Source: Gemmatimonadota bacterium (lineage in GTDB: Bacteria; Gemmatimonadota; Gemmatimonadetes; Gemmatimonadales; GWC2-71-9). Taken from it: DNA of 64,000 bases. Where the stretch lies: assembly GCA_016713785.1 (NCBI GenBank), contig JADJOM010000003.1, positions 1,011,501-1,075,500 of the forward strand. Reading direction: 5' to 3'. Positions 17,335 to 26,457 of this stretch are shown piece after piece (position 1 is the first letter of the stretch; each line of letters starts with the position of its first letter). The notes below the pieces were generated by a model. It had not been told where the DNA came from. It searched no databases and saw only the letters and a program-made list of their open reading frames with translations. The translations under genes and the position numbers were made by a program.

Positions 17335-18492
17335 CTACCCGCCGAGCCGGGCCTTCCGGAGCGCCCGGTCGAGCGCGGCCACCACGTCCGGACTCACGCT
17401 CTTCCGGCGCTGCCGCTCCAGCACGCCGAGCGCGGGGCGGGCCGACTTGCCCATGGCCCCGAGCGCATCCGCCACCGCGATCACCAGGTCGTGCCCACCC
17501 TCCAGCTCATCGGTGCCCTCGAGGACCTTCACCAGGTCGGGCACCGCCTTCCGGCCCTCGGGACCCATCAACCTGAGGGCCTGTGCCGCATCGAGGCGGA
17601 CCGCCATCGGACCGCTCCGGGCGGCCTTGCCCAGCGGCTCCGCCGCCCGGTTCCCTACCCCGGCCAGCGCAGCCACCGCCACGCTGCGGAGGGAGTCGCC
17701 GCCATCGAAGAAGACCGAGAGCAGCGCCGGCACCGCATCGCCGGCGTCCTTGCCGATCCGGCCAAGCGCGTAGCAGAGGTTCTCCACCCTCGCCCGCTGC
17801 GCCGGGTCGGCCAGGGTGGGATCGTGCCGCAGCTCTTCCTGCAGCAGGTCGATGAGCGGGCGGGTAGCCGGCTTCGCGGCCCGTCCCAGGTGCCCGAGCG
17901 CCCACGCCGCGGAAGCGCGAACCCAGAGGGAATCATCGGCCAGGAGGAGGGCGAGTTGCCGGACGGTCTTCCCCGGCGCGGCGCCGATCACCCCGATGGC
18001 CTCCGCCGCGTTGGCCCTGACCCAGGCGTCGCGCGAGCCGAGCGAGGGAAGGAGCAGCGGGGTCGCGGGTGGGCCGAGGGCCTCCAGCGCCCGGCGGGCC
18101 ACCTGCTGCACCGGCCGGACATCGTCCGCGAGGACCGTGAGCAGCACCGGCGCGGCGTCCCGCGCGTCGGGGCCGATACGGCGGATGGCCTCGATGGCCC
18201 AGTAGCGAACCTCCTGGTGCTCATCGCGCGCCGCCCGCAGGAGCGTGGGGAGCGCCGCGCGCGCTCCCGGCCCGAGGGTGGCGATGGCCTTCACCGCCTC
18301 GCGGCGGAGCTCGGGGATGTAATGATCGGCCTGCGCCAGCCACTCCCCGAGCGGCTTGCCGCGCGCGAAGGCGGCCTCGGAGGCGCGAGCCCCCTGGGCG
18401 GCGAGCGGCCCGGCGACGGCCAGGCAGAGGATCATGATGACACCGGCGGCGCGAACGGCCGCGGTGTGGATGGGATCGCCATCGGCCCGCAT
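17335..18492 (-). CDS. Exported HEAT-repeat protein
   Basis: A 385-residue protein with an N-terminal hydrophobic signal (AGVIMILCLAVAGPLAAQ, about 15-32) followed by about eight tandem HEAT repeats. These are seen as spaced units such as YWAIEAIRRIGPDARDAAPV, ANAAEAIGVIG and ASAAWALGHLGRAAKPA. It probably acts in the periplasm or at the membrane as a protein-binding scaffold; the partner is unknown. I chose the ATG at 18492, preceded by GGAG, because it puts the signal close to the start; upstream ATGs would add an unlikely basic extension. The gene is divergent from the plus-strand barrel gene at 18650. Confidence 0.82.
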   Translation of the reverse strand: MRADGDPIHTAAVRAAGVIMILCLAVAGPLAAQGARASEAAFARGKPLGEWLAQADHYIPELRREAVKAIATLGPGARAALPTLLRAARDEHQEVRYWAIEAIRRIGPDARDAAPVLLTVLADDVRPVQQVARRALEALGPPATPLLLPSLGSRDAWVRANAAEAIGVIGAAPGKTVRQLALLLADDSLWVRASAAWALGHLGRAAKPATRPLIDLLQEELRHDPTLADPAQRARVENLCYALGRIGKDAGDAVPALLSVFFDGGDSLRSVAVAALAGVGNRAAEPLGKAARSGPMAVRLDAAQALRLMGPEGRKAVPDLVKVLEGTDELEGGHDLVIAVADALGAMGKSARPALGVLERQRRKSVSPDVVAALDRALRKARLGG

Positions 18493-18589
18493 GGCGAGGT
18501 TCTCCGGCTGGGGTCCCGTCCCATCCATGGGGCGAGTGGCAATGACCGGAGCCAATGTACCCCCCTGTCCCGGGGGGGACCAGAGGCGC

Positions 18590-18620
18590 TTGACCGGCCC
18601 CCGCCGGGCTGGCTTACCTT
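18590..18620 (+). promoter_or_regulatory. Candidate promoter for the gene at 18650
   Basis: TTGACC (18590-18595) lies 19 bases before TACCTT (18615-18620, a TAnnnT-type -10), placing a start site near 18627, about 23 bases before the GTG. The match to a sigma-70 consensus is partial. A C6/G7 inverted repeat (18560-18578) lies just upstream, in the 157-base divergent gap shared with the HEAT-repeat gene. Confidence 0.4.
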
Positions 18621-18649
18621 CCGCCACTCACCATTCCCCGGAGCACTGC

Positions 18650-19363
18650 GTGCATCCCTCGGCTCGTCCGGTCGCCGTGGCGCTGGCCCTCTTCGCCGCG
18701 CCGCTCGCGGCCCAGAACTACCGGGAGGTCTCGGCCCAGGCCGACCCCCGGAGCTACTTCGGCATCAACGTCCAGCTGGGGTTCCCCCAGGGGCAGTTCA
18801 AGCAGTTCGTCGGGACCGGGTACGGCGTCGGGGGTAACTTCACCTTCTTCCTCGACCAGAAGAACGTGGTGGGGCTGCGGCTGTTCGGCTCCTGGATCCA
18901 GTATGGCCGGACCACCGAGCGGCTGCCGCTGAGCCCCACCCTGCCGGGCCTCCTCGTGGACCTGACCACCGCCAACGACATCTACACCTTCGGCGTGGGC
19001 CCCGAGCTGCGGGTCGGCAGCGGGCCGATCCGCGGCTACCTGCACGGGGCCATCGGCGCCTCGAACTTCGCCACCACCACCAGTGCCGAGGGCACGGACA
19101 ACGTCACCCCGTTCGCCACCAGCACCAACTTCAACGACTGGACCTTCGCCTGGTACGGCGGCGCCGGGGCCATGATCCGGGTCTCGGGGGGACGGAAGCC
19201 GGTGTTCATTGACGGGGGGGTGCGCTACCAGCGCCACGGCAAGACGCGGTACCTGCGGGAGGGGAGCATCGAACCCCAGCCCGGGGGCGGGGTGTCCTTC
19301 ACCCCCATCGAGAGCGAGACCGACCTGATGATCGTGCACCTGGGAGTTCAGGTCGGGTTCTAG
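18650..19363 (+). CDS. Exported beta-barrel-like outer-membrane protein
   Basis: A 237-residue protein with a signal peptide (VHPSARPVAVALALFAAPLAAQ) and a mature chain of alternating strands: GINVQLGFPQGQFKQFV, GYGVGGNFTFFLD, ELRVGSGPIRGYLHGAIG. It ends HLGVQVGF with a terminal Phe. This pattern fits an OmpA- or OprF-like 8-strand barrel of unknown role. The start is GTG at 18650 with GGAG seven bases upstream; there is no in-frame ATG before the signal. It stands alone on the plus strand, with a divergent neighbour on the left and a strong hairpin after its stop. Confidence 0.8.
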   Translation: MHPSARPVAVALALFAAPLAAQNYREVSAQADPRSYFGINVQLGFPQGQFKQFVGTGYGVGGNFTFFLDQKNVVGLRLFGSWIQYGRTTERLPLSPTLPGLLVDLTTANDIYTFGVGPELRVGSGPIRGYLHGAIGASNFATTTSAEGTDNVTPFATSTNFNDWTFAWYGGAGAMIRVSGGRKPVFIDGGVRYQRHGKTRYLREGSIEPQPGGGVSFTPIESETDLMIVHLGVQVGF

Positions 19364-19388
19364 CCTCGCGCCGCCCAGACGCCACGAC

Positions 19389-19416
19389 GGCCCCCGGGGA
19401 GTCCTCCCCGGGGGCC
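19389..19416. terminator. Bidirectional GC-rich hairpin between convergent genes
   Basis: A perfect 13-base inverted repeat (19389-19401 with 19404-19416) separated by two bases lies between the stop at 19363 (plus) and the stop at 19440 (minus). It has no clear U-tract. It sits where transcripts from both sides must end, so a bidirectional terminator is the natural reading. Confidence 0.7.
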
Positions 19417-19439
19417 GCCTCGTTCGGGCGCGCGGCGGA

Positions 19440-19856
19440 CTACAGGAACTTCTTGAGCATGCCCATGGCGTCGCCCATGAGGTCGCCGCTGGGCAGCTTG
19501 CCCTCGGGCGTGAGCTTGTCGACCACCTGGGGCAGCAGCTGCGACAGCTGCTGGGACAGGGCCTCCGGGGCCAGGCCGGTCTTGGCGGCGAGGTTCTGCA
19601 GCGGGCCCTGGCCGAGCACCTGCTGGAGCTGTGCCGGGGAGATGGGCAGGTTCTGGCCGGTGCTGATCCACGACTGGATGATGTTCCCCAGCCCGCCCTG
19701 GTTGAACAGCTGCACCAGCCCGGCCAGGCCACCGACTCCGCCCTGCCCGCCGAGCAGCTGGGTGAGGCCTGACAGGAGGTCGGCCGTGTTGCCGCCCGCC
19801 GCCTGCTTGCCGAGGTGCTGCTGCGCCTGTCCCATCACATCATCGAGAAGACCCAC
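19440..19856 (-). CDS. YidB-like (DUF937 family) protein
   Basis: A 138-residue protein with the YidB/DUF937 layout: MGLLDDVMGQAQQ at the start, a Gly/Gln/Leu-rich centre (LLSGLTQLLGGQGGVGGLAG, then LVQLFNQGGLGNIIQSWI), and a helical C-terminus with LSQQLSQLLPQVVDKLTPEG. No signal peptide or catalytic residues are visible; the family has no firm function. It lies 45 bases after the mutase gene and is the last gene of that minus-strand run, ending at the bidirectional hairpin. Confidence 0.82.
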   Translation of the reverse strand: MGLLDDVMGQAQQHLGKQAAGGNTADLLSGLTQLLGGQGGVGGLAGLVQLFNQGGLGNIIQSWISTGQNLPISPAQLQQVLGQGPLQNLAAKTGLAPEALSQQLSQLLPQVVDKLTPEGKLPSGDLMGDAMGMLKKFL

Positions 19857-19901
19857 ACACGCTCCATGTCGGGGGGACGCACAAGATAGCAGGGCAGCCG
19901 G

Positions 19902-21440
19902 TCAGGCGGGACGGTAGGTGCCCCAGACCCCGCGCAGGCAGTCGCTGATCTCCCCGAGGGTGGCCCGGGCGCGGACCGCCTCGATGATCGGCGGCATGAG
20001 CGGCGCCGCTCCGCCGGCCGCGCTGGCCAGCGCCTCCAGTCGCGCCGCGACCACCGCGCCATCCCGGCGGGCACGGACGTCCGCGAGGCGTCGCTGCTGG
20101 CGCTCCTGCAGCGCCGAATAGTCGGGCCGCGCGATCGCCGGGGCGTCCGAGCCGTCCGTGAACCGGTTCACGCCGACCACCACCTGGCGGCCCTCCTCCT
20201 GCGCCTGCTGCAGTTCCCAGGCGCTCCGGGCGATCGCCTCCTGGAACCAGCCCCGATTGATCGCCGCGACCGCCCCGCCCATCCGGTCCACCTCGCCGAT
20301 GATGGCGCGTGCCTCGGCCTCGATCCGATCGGTGAGCGCCTCCACGTACCAGCTGCCCGCGAGCGGATCCACCGTGCGGTCGAGCCCGCTCTCATGCCCC
20401 AGGATCTGCTGGGTGCGCAGCGCCAGGGTGGCGGACGCGGCGGTGGGCAGCGCGAGCGCCTCGTCGTAGCCATTGGTGTGCAGGGATTGGGTGCCGCCGA
20501 GCGCGGCGGCCAGCGCCTGCACCGTCACCCGCACCACGTTGTTGAGCGGCTGCTGGGCCTGGAGCGTGACCCCGCCGGTCTGGGTGTGGAAGCGCAGGCG
20601 GCAGGTCTGGTCGTCGGCCTGGAAGCGCTCCCGCGCCAGCCGGGCCCAGAGCCGCCGGGCGGCGCGGAACTTGGCGACCTCCTCGAAGAGGTCGTTGTGG
20701 GCGGCGAAGAAGAACGAGAGCCGGGGGCCGAACCGGTTCACCTCGAGCCCGGCCGCCACCGCGCGCCCCACGTACTCGAGCGCGTTGGCCAGGGTAAAGC
20801 CCACCTCCTGCGCCGCGGTGGCACCGGCCTCGCGCATGTGGTAGCCGCTGATGGAGATGGGGTTGAAGTTCATCCGCTCCTCGGCCACGAAGCGGAACAG
20901 GTCCACCGTGAGCCGGAGCGAGGGCTCCGCCGGGTAGATGTAGGTCCCCCGGGCGATGTACTCCTTGAGCACGTCGTTCTGCACCGTGCCCTGGAGCTTG
21001 GGACGCGGCACGCCCTGCTCCTCGCCCACCACCACGTACATCGCGAGCAGGATCCCCGCGGTGGCGTTGATCGTCATCGAGGTGGAGACCTGGTCGAGCG
21101 GGATGCCGCGGAAGAGGTCGTGCAGGTCCTCGACGGTGTCGATGGCCACGCCGACGCGCCCGACCTCGCCGGCGGCCATCGGGTGATCGGAGTCGAAGCC
21201 CATCTGCGTGGGCAGGTCGAACGCGGTGGAGAGCCCGCTCTGCCCGGCGTCGAGCAGCAGCCGGAACCGGGCGTTGGTCTCCTCGGCGGTGCCGAAGCCG
21301 GCGTACTGGCGCATGGTCCACAGCCGCTCGGTGTACATCGCCGGATAGACGCCGCGGGTGAACGGGAAGCGGCCCGGCGCGCCGAGGTCGCGCGCCGGAT
21401 CGCCGGTCCAGTCCCCGGGGCCGCTGGCCCGCCCGCTCAT
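19902..21440 (-). CDS. Methylmalonyl-CoA mutase, large (catalytic) subunit
   Basis: Catalyses the B12-dependent interconversion of methylmalonyl-CoA and succinyl-CoA. The 512-residue protein is the stand-alone TIM-barrel subunit: [20 protein letters not shown] near 33-52, [28 protein letters not shown] and [16 protein letters not shown]. It lacks the C-terminal cobalamin-binding domain (DxHxxG), so a separate small subunit must be encoded elsewhere. The family motif HTQTSG reads HTQTGG here. It overlaps the fbp stop by four bases (ATGA). A related acyl-CoA mutase (for example isobutyryl- or ethylmalonyl-CoA) cannot be fully excluded. Confidence 0.9.
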   Translation of the reverse strand: MSGRASGPGDWTGDPARDLGAPGRFPFTRGVYPAMYTERLWTMRQYAGFGTAEETNARFRLLLDAGQSGLSTAFDLPTQMGFDSDHPMAAGEVGRVGVAIDTVEDLHDLFRGIPLDQVSTSMTINATAGILLAMYVVVGEEQGVPRPKLQGTVQNDVLKEYIARGTYIYPAEPSLRLTVDLFRFVAEERMNFNPISISGYHMREAGATAAQEVGFTLANALEYVGRAVAAGLEVNRFGPRLSFFFAAHNDLFEEVAKFRAARRLWARLARERFQADDQTCRLRFHTQTGGVTLQAQQPLNNVVRVTVQALAAALGGTQSLHTNGYDEALALPTAASATLALRTQQILGHESGLDRTVDPLAGSWYVEALTDRIEAEARAIIGEVDRMGGAVAAINRGWFQEAIARSAWELQQAQEEGRQVVVGVNRFTDGSDAPAIARPDYSALQERQQRRLADVRARRDGAVVAARLEALASAAGGAAPLMPPIIEAVRARATLGEISDCLRGVWGTYRPA

Positions 21441-22453
21441 CCCTCCCCCATCCGCCGCAGCGTGTCGGCCACGTAGCCCACGTCCTCGCGGCTGCCGATC
21501 ACCAGCGGAGTGCGCTGGTGCAGGTCCTGGGGCACGATGTCGAGGATGCGGTGCACCCCGTCGGTGGCCGAGCCGCCGGCCTGCTCGGCGATGAACGCCA
21601 TGGGCGCCGCCTCATAGAGCAGCCGCAGCTTGCCCCGCGGGTTCTTGCTGTCGGCCGGATACATGAAGATGCCGCCCGCCAGCAGGTTGCGGTGGAAATC
21701 GGCCACCAGGGAGCCGATGTAGCGGCTGTTCTTGCCCGGGATCTCCTCGGGCCGGTCGCCGTGGAACCCCCGCACCGCCCACTGCGTCGCCTTGCTCCAG
21801 CGGGCGAAGTTGGACTCGTTGACGCTGTAGTACTTGCCCACGCGGGGCGTCACCATCTTCGGGTGGGAGAGCAGGAACTCGCCGATCGAGGGGTCGAGGG
21901 TGAAGCCCGCCACCCCCTGCCCCGTGGAATAGATCAGCATGGTGCTCGAGCCGTAGATCACGTATCCCGCCGCCACCTGCTTGCAGCCGGCCTGGAGCAC
22001 GTCGGCCATGCTGCCGCGGCCCTCCATGCTCACCCGGCGGTAGATGCTGAAGATGGTGCCCACCGCGCCGTTCACGTCGATGTTGGATGAGCCGTCGAGC
22101 GGGTCGTAGAGCACCGAGTACTTGCCGGCGGGGTACTGGTCGGGCACCGGGATGATCTGCTCGTCCTCCTCGGACGCCATCACGCAGACGCGCCCGGTGT
22201 GGTTGAGCGCGTTGGTCATGGTCTCGTTGGCGAAGATGTCGAGCTTCTGCTGTTCCTCGCCCTGCACGTTGGTGTTGCCGGCGCTGCCGAGGATGTTGAC
22301 CAGTCCCGCGCGCCGGATGCTGGCGGCGATGATCTTGGCGGCGAGGGCAATGTCGTAGAGGAGGTTGGAGAGCTCGCCGGTCGCCTCGGGGTACTTCTCC
22401 TCCTGGTCGAGGATGAAGCGTTCGATGGTGATCACGCGTGAATTGGGCAGCAC
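21437..22453 (-). CDS. fbp: Fructose-1,6-bisphosphatase, class I
   Basis: Hydrolyses fructose 1,6-bisphosphate to fructose 6-phosphate in gluconeogenesis. The 338-residue protein has the metal-binding [19 protein letters not shown] loop, [16 protein letters not shown], and the substrate region [19 protein letters not shown]. The start is placed at a GTG ([13 protein letters not shown]) preceded by GAGGA eight bases upstream, giving the usual class I length; a second GTG 18 bases inside is an alternative. It is followed by the mutase gene with a four-base overlap. Confidence 0.95.
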   Translation of the reverse strand: MLPNSRVITIERFILDQEEKYPEATGELSNLLYDIALAAKIIAASIRRAGLVNILGSAGNTNVQGEEQQKLDIFANETMTNALNHTGRVCVMASEEDEQIIPVPDQYPAGKYSVLYDPLDGSSNIDVNGAVGTIFSIYRRVSMEGRGSMADVLQAGCKQVAAGYVIYGSSTMLIYSTGQGVAGFTLDPSIGEFLLSHPKMVTPRVGKYYSVNESNFARWSKATQWAVRGFHGDRPEEIPGKNSRYIGSLVADFHRNLLAGGIFMYPADSKNPRGKLRLLYEAAPMAFIAEQAGGSATDGVHRILDIVPQDLHQRTPLVIGSREDVGYVADTLRRMGEG

Positions 22454-22505
22454 GGAATGTCCTCGGGAAGCTCCCGGCGGTGAACCCGCGGCGCGCGGCG
22501 CGCGC

Positions 22506-24758
22506 TCACGGGGGTCCGCCGACCGGGAAGGTTGCCTGCGTTGGGCCCGCGACGATGGTGAGGCTGCGCCCGTCGGTGGTGACCCGGATGGTGCCCGACT
22601 GGTCCGTCCGCCACCCGCCAATCCCGTGCCGGGCCAGCCGCGCGAGGACCTCGGGATGGGGATGCCCGTAGCGGTTGCCGGCACCGCTGCTGATGATCGC
22701 GACGCGCGGGGCAAGCTCCGAGAGCCACGCATCGCCACTGGCCGAGCGGGAGCCGTGATGCCCCAGCTTGAGCACGTCCACCCGGCCCACCCGCCCCGCC
22801 AGCCGCGCCTCCGCCACCAGGCCGGCATCGCCGGGGAAGAGCGCCCGGAATCCGCCGTATTCCACCAGCAGGATCGCGGAATCCTCGTTCAGGTCCGCCT
22901 GCCACTCCTGCCAGGCCGGGTCCGGATGGAGCAGCGAGAAGCGCACGCTGTCGATCTCGAAGCGCATCCCATCCCGCGCGGCCTGCCATGGGACACCGGC
23001 CGCCTCCAGCTGGTCGAGCAGCCCCACGTACAGGGAGTCGGCCACCAGCTCCGCCGGTTCCAGCACCTGGCGCACCGGGAAGCGGTCGAGCACCGCGGGC
23101 AGGCCGCCGAGGTGATCCGCGTGGGCGTGGGAAACGACCGCGAGCGCCAGGCCACCCGCCCGGTGGCGCGCGAGGAACGGGGCCACCACCCGGCGGCCGG
23201 CATCGCTGCGTTCCGTCCGGGGTCCGGCATCGATCAGGATCCACTGTCCATGCGGGGTGCGAAGCAGGGCGGCGTCACCCTGTCCCACATCGAGAAAATG
23301 TAACGCCAGCCCGCCACCGGCGGCACGGACGACCCCGGCCTGCTCCACCCCCGCCAGGACCCAGACCGCGATGGCCGCCGCCAGCATGGCGCGGCGGAGC
23401 GCCACCAGGCGCCGCGCGCCGTCGGAGGTGCACCACCAGGCCACCGCCGCGAGTCCGAGCCAGGGCACGGCGGCGACCGGCCCGGCGGGCTGGATGACCA
23501 CCAGCCCCTCGACCGCGCCTCCGTACCAGGCCACCGCATCGAGGGCGGCGAGCAGCATACCGGAGCCGGCGGCGAGCGGCGGGGCCAGCACCGGCACGAG
23601 CGCCGAGGCCGCCAGGCTGAGCAGCAGCCCGGGCACCACCACCGCGGCGAGCGGGATGGCGACGAAATTGAGCCCCAGCCCCGCGAGTGAGACCGTGCCG
23701 AACAGCGCCGCGCTGATCGGCGCGGTGGCGATGGTGGCGCCGGCCGAGCCGGCCAGCAGGCGCCAGCCCCAGCCGCGGCCCAGCCGCCGGTCGCTCCACC
23801 GCGTGGCGAGCAGCGCGCCGCCCAGCGCGGCCACCGAGAGCCAGGCACCGGCATCGAGCGCCGCCCAGGGATCCACCAGGAGCACCACCACCCCCGTCAC
23901 CGCGAGGAGGGGGAGCGGCGAAAGGGCCCGTTGCCGCCACCGGGCCTGCGCGGCGATCGCGGCCAGCAGCACCGCGCGGGCGGCCGGTGCGGGCCAGCCG
24001 ATGAACGCCACGTACCCACCAGCCACCGCCACCCCGATGGCCGCGGCCAGGTGCCGGCGCGGCGTGAGCAGCCGGACCCCGAGCAGCACCCACGCCAGGA
24101 TCACGCCGACGTGGAAGCCGGAGATCGAGAGGATGTGCACCAGGCCGGCGCGGGCGTAGCGGTCCTTGAGCTCGGGCGCCATCCCGCCGCGGCGGTTGAT
24201 CAGCAGCGCCTCGACCGTCCCCGCGCGGTCGCCGAAGAGCGCCCGGATCTGCTCGCCGAGCCAGTTGTGGAACCGGTCGCCCATGGCCTGGTCCACCGCC
24301 TCTGCGGTGAACGCCCGCACCAGGAGCATGCCGCCGGTCCGGCCGGCGCGGTCCGGCCGGGCCAGCCACCGCCCCTCGACCCGTCCCCGGGTGCCCGCAC
24401 GTACCGGCTCCCCCGGCCACCGGGCATCGACGAGGCCGGTACACCCGGCCCCGGGGAGCGACACCGCGGCGAGGCGCTGGTCCTCGAAGACCGGTTCCTC
24501 CACCCGCACGCGCAGCGTGAGGGCACCCGGCTGCAGGTGCCGTGCGCAGGCGGTGGCCTCCGCCCCCCGCGCCAGCTGCGCGCTGAGCACGCCAGCCAGC
24601 GCGACGGCGGGCCACACCGCGGCCCCGGGGCGCCACCACAGACACCACGCACCGACCGTGATCAGGAGCCCCGCGACGCCTGCCGGGGCCCCGAAACGCA
24701 GGAGGCCGGTCGCGAGACCGGCCCCATAGCACGCCAGCAGGAGGTAGGCGGGCCTCAT
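22506..24758 (-). CDS. comEC: ComEC/Rec2 competence DNA-uptake channel
   Basis: Inner-membrane channel that brings single-stranded DNA into the cytoplasm during natural transformation. The 750-residue protein has N-terminal membrane segments and an OB-like (DUF4131) region (about 1-170). The competence membrane domain (about 190-470) follows, with [20 protein letters not shown]. The C-terminal metallo-beta-lactamase-like domain (about 485-745) has [17 protein letters not shown] and the metal motif [10 protein letters not shown]. All three parts are present. The next gene upstream, 25 bases away, is a ComFB-like protein, which supports a competence role. Confidence 0.95.
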   Translation of the reverse strand: MRPAYLLLACYGAGLATGLLRFGAPAGVAGLLITVGAWCLWWRPGAAVWPAVALAGVLSAQLARGAEATACARHLQPGALTLRVRVEEPVFEDQRLAAVSLPGAGCTGLVDARWPGEPVRAGTRGRVEGRWLARPDRAGRTGGMLLVRAFTAEAVDQAMGDRFHNWLGEQIRALFGDRAGTVEALLINRRGGMAPELKDRYARAGLVHILSISGFHVGVILAWVLLGVRLLTPRRHLAAAIGVAVAGGYVAFIGWPAPAARAVLLAAIAAQARWRQRALSPLPLLAVTGVVVLLVDPWAALDAGAWLSVAALGGALLATRWSDRRLGRGWGWRLLAGSAGATIATAPISAALFGTVSLAGLGLNFVAIPLAAVVVPGLLLSLAASALVPVLAPPLAAGSGMLLAALDAVAWYGGAVEGLVVIQPAGPVAAVPWLGLAAVAWWCTSDGARRLVALRRAMLAAAIAVWVLAGVEQAGVVRAAGGGLALHFLDVGQGDAALLRTPHGQWILIDAGPRTERSDAGRRVVAPFLARHRAGGLALAVVSHAHADHLGGLPAVLDRFPVRQVLEPAELVADSLYVGLLDQLEAAGVPWQAARDGMRFEIDSVRFSLLHPDPAWQEWQADLNEDSAILLVEYGGFRALFPGDAGLVAEARLAGRVGRVDVLKLGHHGSRSASGDAWLSELAPRVAIISSGAGNRYGHPHPEVLARLARHGIGGWRTDQSGTIRVTTDGRSLTIVAGPTQATFPVGGPP

Positions 24759-24783
24759 GTGGCCCCGCCGGCGGCACCCGCGA

Positions 24784-25077
24784 CTAGGTGCGGGCGCTTC
24801 GGCGCTTGCAGCGCGGCGCGAGGTTGACCTTGCGGATGCCCTCCATCACGGCGACCTCGATCGACGCCCGGTTCTGGTCCTTGTCGAGGTTGACGTCGGT
24901 CACGATCGACCCCTCGAGCCCCACGACGTAGCGGGGCGGCAGCCGGTTGAGGGCGTAGACCAGCACGTCGAGCCGGCAGGTCTCGCAGCCGCAGAAGTCG
25001 GGGAAGTGGGCCGAGAGCTGGGCGTAGGCGTCGATGACGTGCTCCTCGACGGCGTTGCGGATCACGGGTGGGGTCAT
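24784..25077 (-). CDS. ComFB-like late competence protein
   Basis: A 97-residue protein with the ComFB pattern: NAVEEHVIDAY, then FPDFCGCETCRLDVLVYALN with three close cysteines, then RLPPRYVVG. ComFB was first described as a late competence protein, and members in other bacteria have been reported to bind cyclic di-nucleotides. The basic C-terminus (RCKRRSART) adds a fourth cysteine. It overlaps the miaB stop by four bases and precedes comEC by 25. Binding of c-di-GMP by this protein is inference. Confidence 0.85.
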   Translation of the reverse strand: MTPPVIRNAVEEHVIDAYAQLSAHFPDFCGCETCRLDVLVYALNRLPPRYVVGLEGSIVTDVNLDKDQNRASIEVAVMEGIRKVNLAPRCKRRSART

Positions 25078-26387
25078 GCGAGCACCGCGAGCTGGGGACG
25101 GACCAGGTGACTGGTGAACGTGGAACCGGTGGTGCCGGTAAGCTGCACCGTGTGGTACTCGCCGATGGCGCTGGCCGGGAGGTCCACCAGCGCGAGCAGG
25201 TTGGTCCGGGAGCGGCCGAGGAGGAGGTCGCCGCGGCGCGCGGGCCGCTCCACCAGCAACTCCACGGTCTGGCCCACCCGCCCGGCGTTGCGCGCCCGGG
25301 CCTGGGCCCGCACCGCCGCGATGAGCCGCTCCAGCCGCTCGGCCCCGGTCTCGTCGGCGACATGGTCGCCCAGGCGAACCGCGGGCGTGCCCTCGCGGAC
25401 CGAGTAGCGGAAGGTGTAGGCGTCGTCGAATCCCGCCTCGGCCACCAGGGAGAGCGTCTCCTGGAATTGCGCCTCGGACTCCCCCGGGAACCCGACGATG
25501 AGGTCGGTGCTGAAGGTGATGGCCGGCATCGCCGCCCGCAACCGGGCCACCACGTCGAGGTACTGCTCCCGGGTGTAGCGCCGCAGCATCCGCCGCAGGA
25601 CGGCGTTGGAGCCGCTCTGCGCCGGCAGGTGCACATGCTCACAGACCGCGGGCACCGTCGCCATGGCGTCGATGACGCGAGCGGTAAAGTCCGTGGGGTG
25701 CGGGGAGGTGAACCGGACCCGGCGGATCCCATCGACCGCCCCGACGGCGCGGAGCAGGTCGGCGAAGTCGGCGATGCCGTCGTGGTAGCTGTTGACCGTC
25801 TGCCCAAGGAGCGTGACCTCGGAGGTGCCCTGGTCGGCGAGCGCGCGGACCTCGCGCACCACGTCCTCGAGCTTACGGCTGCGCTCCGGTCCCCGCGTAT
25901 ACGGAACGATGCAGAAGGTGCACTTGTAATCGCAGCCCCGCTGGACCGTCACGAACGCGGTGGCGCCGGGCTCCCGCACCGGCGGGACGTCCTCGTAGTG
26001 CTCCCAGGAACGGAACGCCGTGTCGGCGCGCCGGTCGCCCGCCTCGGCCTGGACCACCAGCGACGCGAGGTTCCGGTAGGCGTCGGGCCCGGCCACGATG
26101 TCCACCCGCGGCACCTGCTCCAGCAGCCGGGGCCCGAGGCGCTGGGCCATGCACCCGACCACCCCGAGCACCCCGCCGCGCCGGGTGTGCTGCTGCAGCT
26201 CACCCAGCCGCCCGATCACCCGCTGCTCGGCGTTGTCGCGGACGGCGCAGGTGTTCACCAGGAGCACGTCGGCGCCCTCGGGGCTGTCCACCTGGACATA
26301 CCCCTCGCGCGCGAGGACCCCGAGCATCAGCTCGGTGTCCGCGACGTTCATCTGGCAGCCGTAGGTCTCGATGTAGAGGCGCTTCAT
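25074..26387 (-). CDS. miaB: tRNA-2-methylthio-N6-isopentenyladenosine synthase MiaB
   Basis: A radical-SAM enzyme that adds the methylthio group at A37 of tRNAs reading UNN codons. The 437-residue protein has the N-terminal MTTase domain with Cys11 (YGCQMN), Cys47 (NTCAVR) and Cys79 (VGCMAQ) for the auxiliary cluster. The radical-SAM CxxxCxxC follows at 152-159 (CDYKCTFC), then a C-terminal TRAM-like domain. The ATG at 26387 gives the standard start MKRLYIETYGCQMN. A MiaB rather than MtaB or RimO identity is favoured by VQRGCDYKCTFCIVPYTRG. It overlaps comFB by four bases. Confidence 0.94.
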   Translation of the reverse strand: MKRLYIETYGCQMNVADTELMLGVLAREGYVQVDSPEGADVLLVNTCAVRDNAEQRVIGRLGELQQHTRRGGVLGVVGCMAQRLGPRLLEQVPRVDIVAGPDAYRNLASLVVQAEAGDRRADTAFRSWEHYEDVPPVREPGATAFVTVQRGCDYKCTFCIVPYTRGPERSRKLEDVVREVRALADQGTSEVTLLGQTVNSYHDGIADFADLLRAVGAVDGIRRVRFTSPHPTDFTARVIDAMATVPAVCEHVHLPAQSGSNAVLRRMLRRYTREQYLDVVARLRAAMPAITFSTDLIVGFPGESEAQFQETLSLVAEAGFDDAYTFRYSVREGTPAVRLGDHVADETGAERLERLIAAVRAQARARNAGRVGQTVELLVERPARRGDLLLGRSRTNLLALVDLPASAIGEYHTVQLTGTTGSTFTSHLVRPQLAVLA

Positions 26388-26457
26388 GACGCACGAATAA
26401 TACGGCGCCCACCCGCGTGGGCGATAGGCGGGCCAGCCCGGGCCGGGCGGCCGGGGC

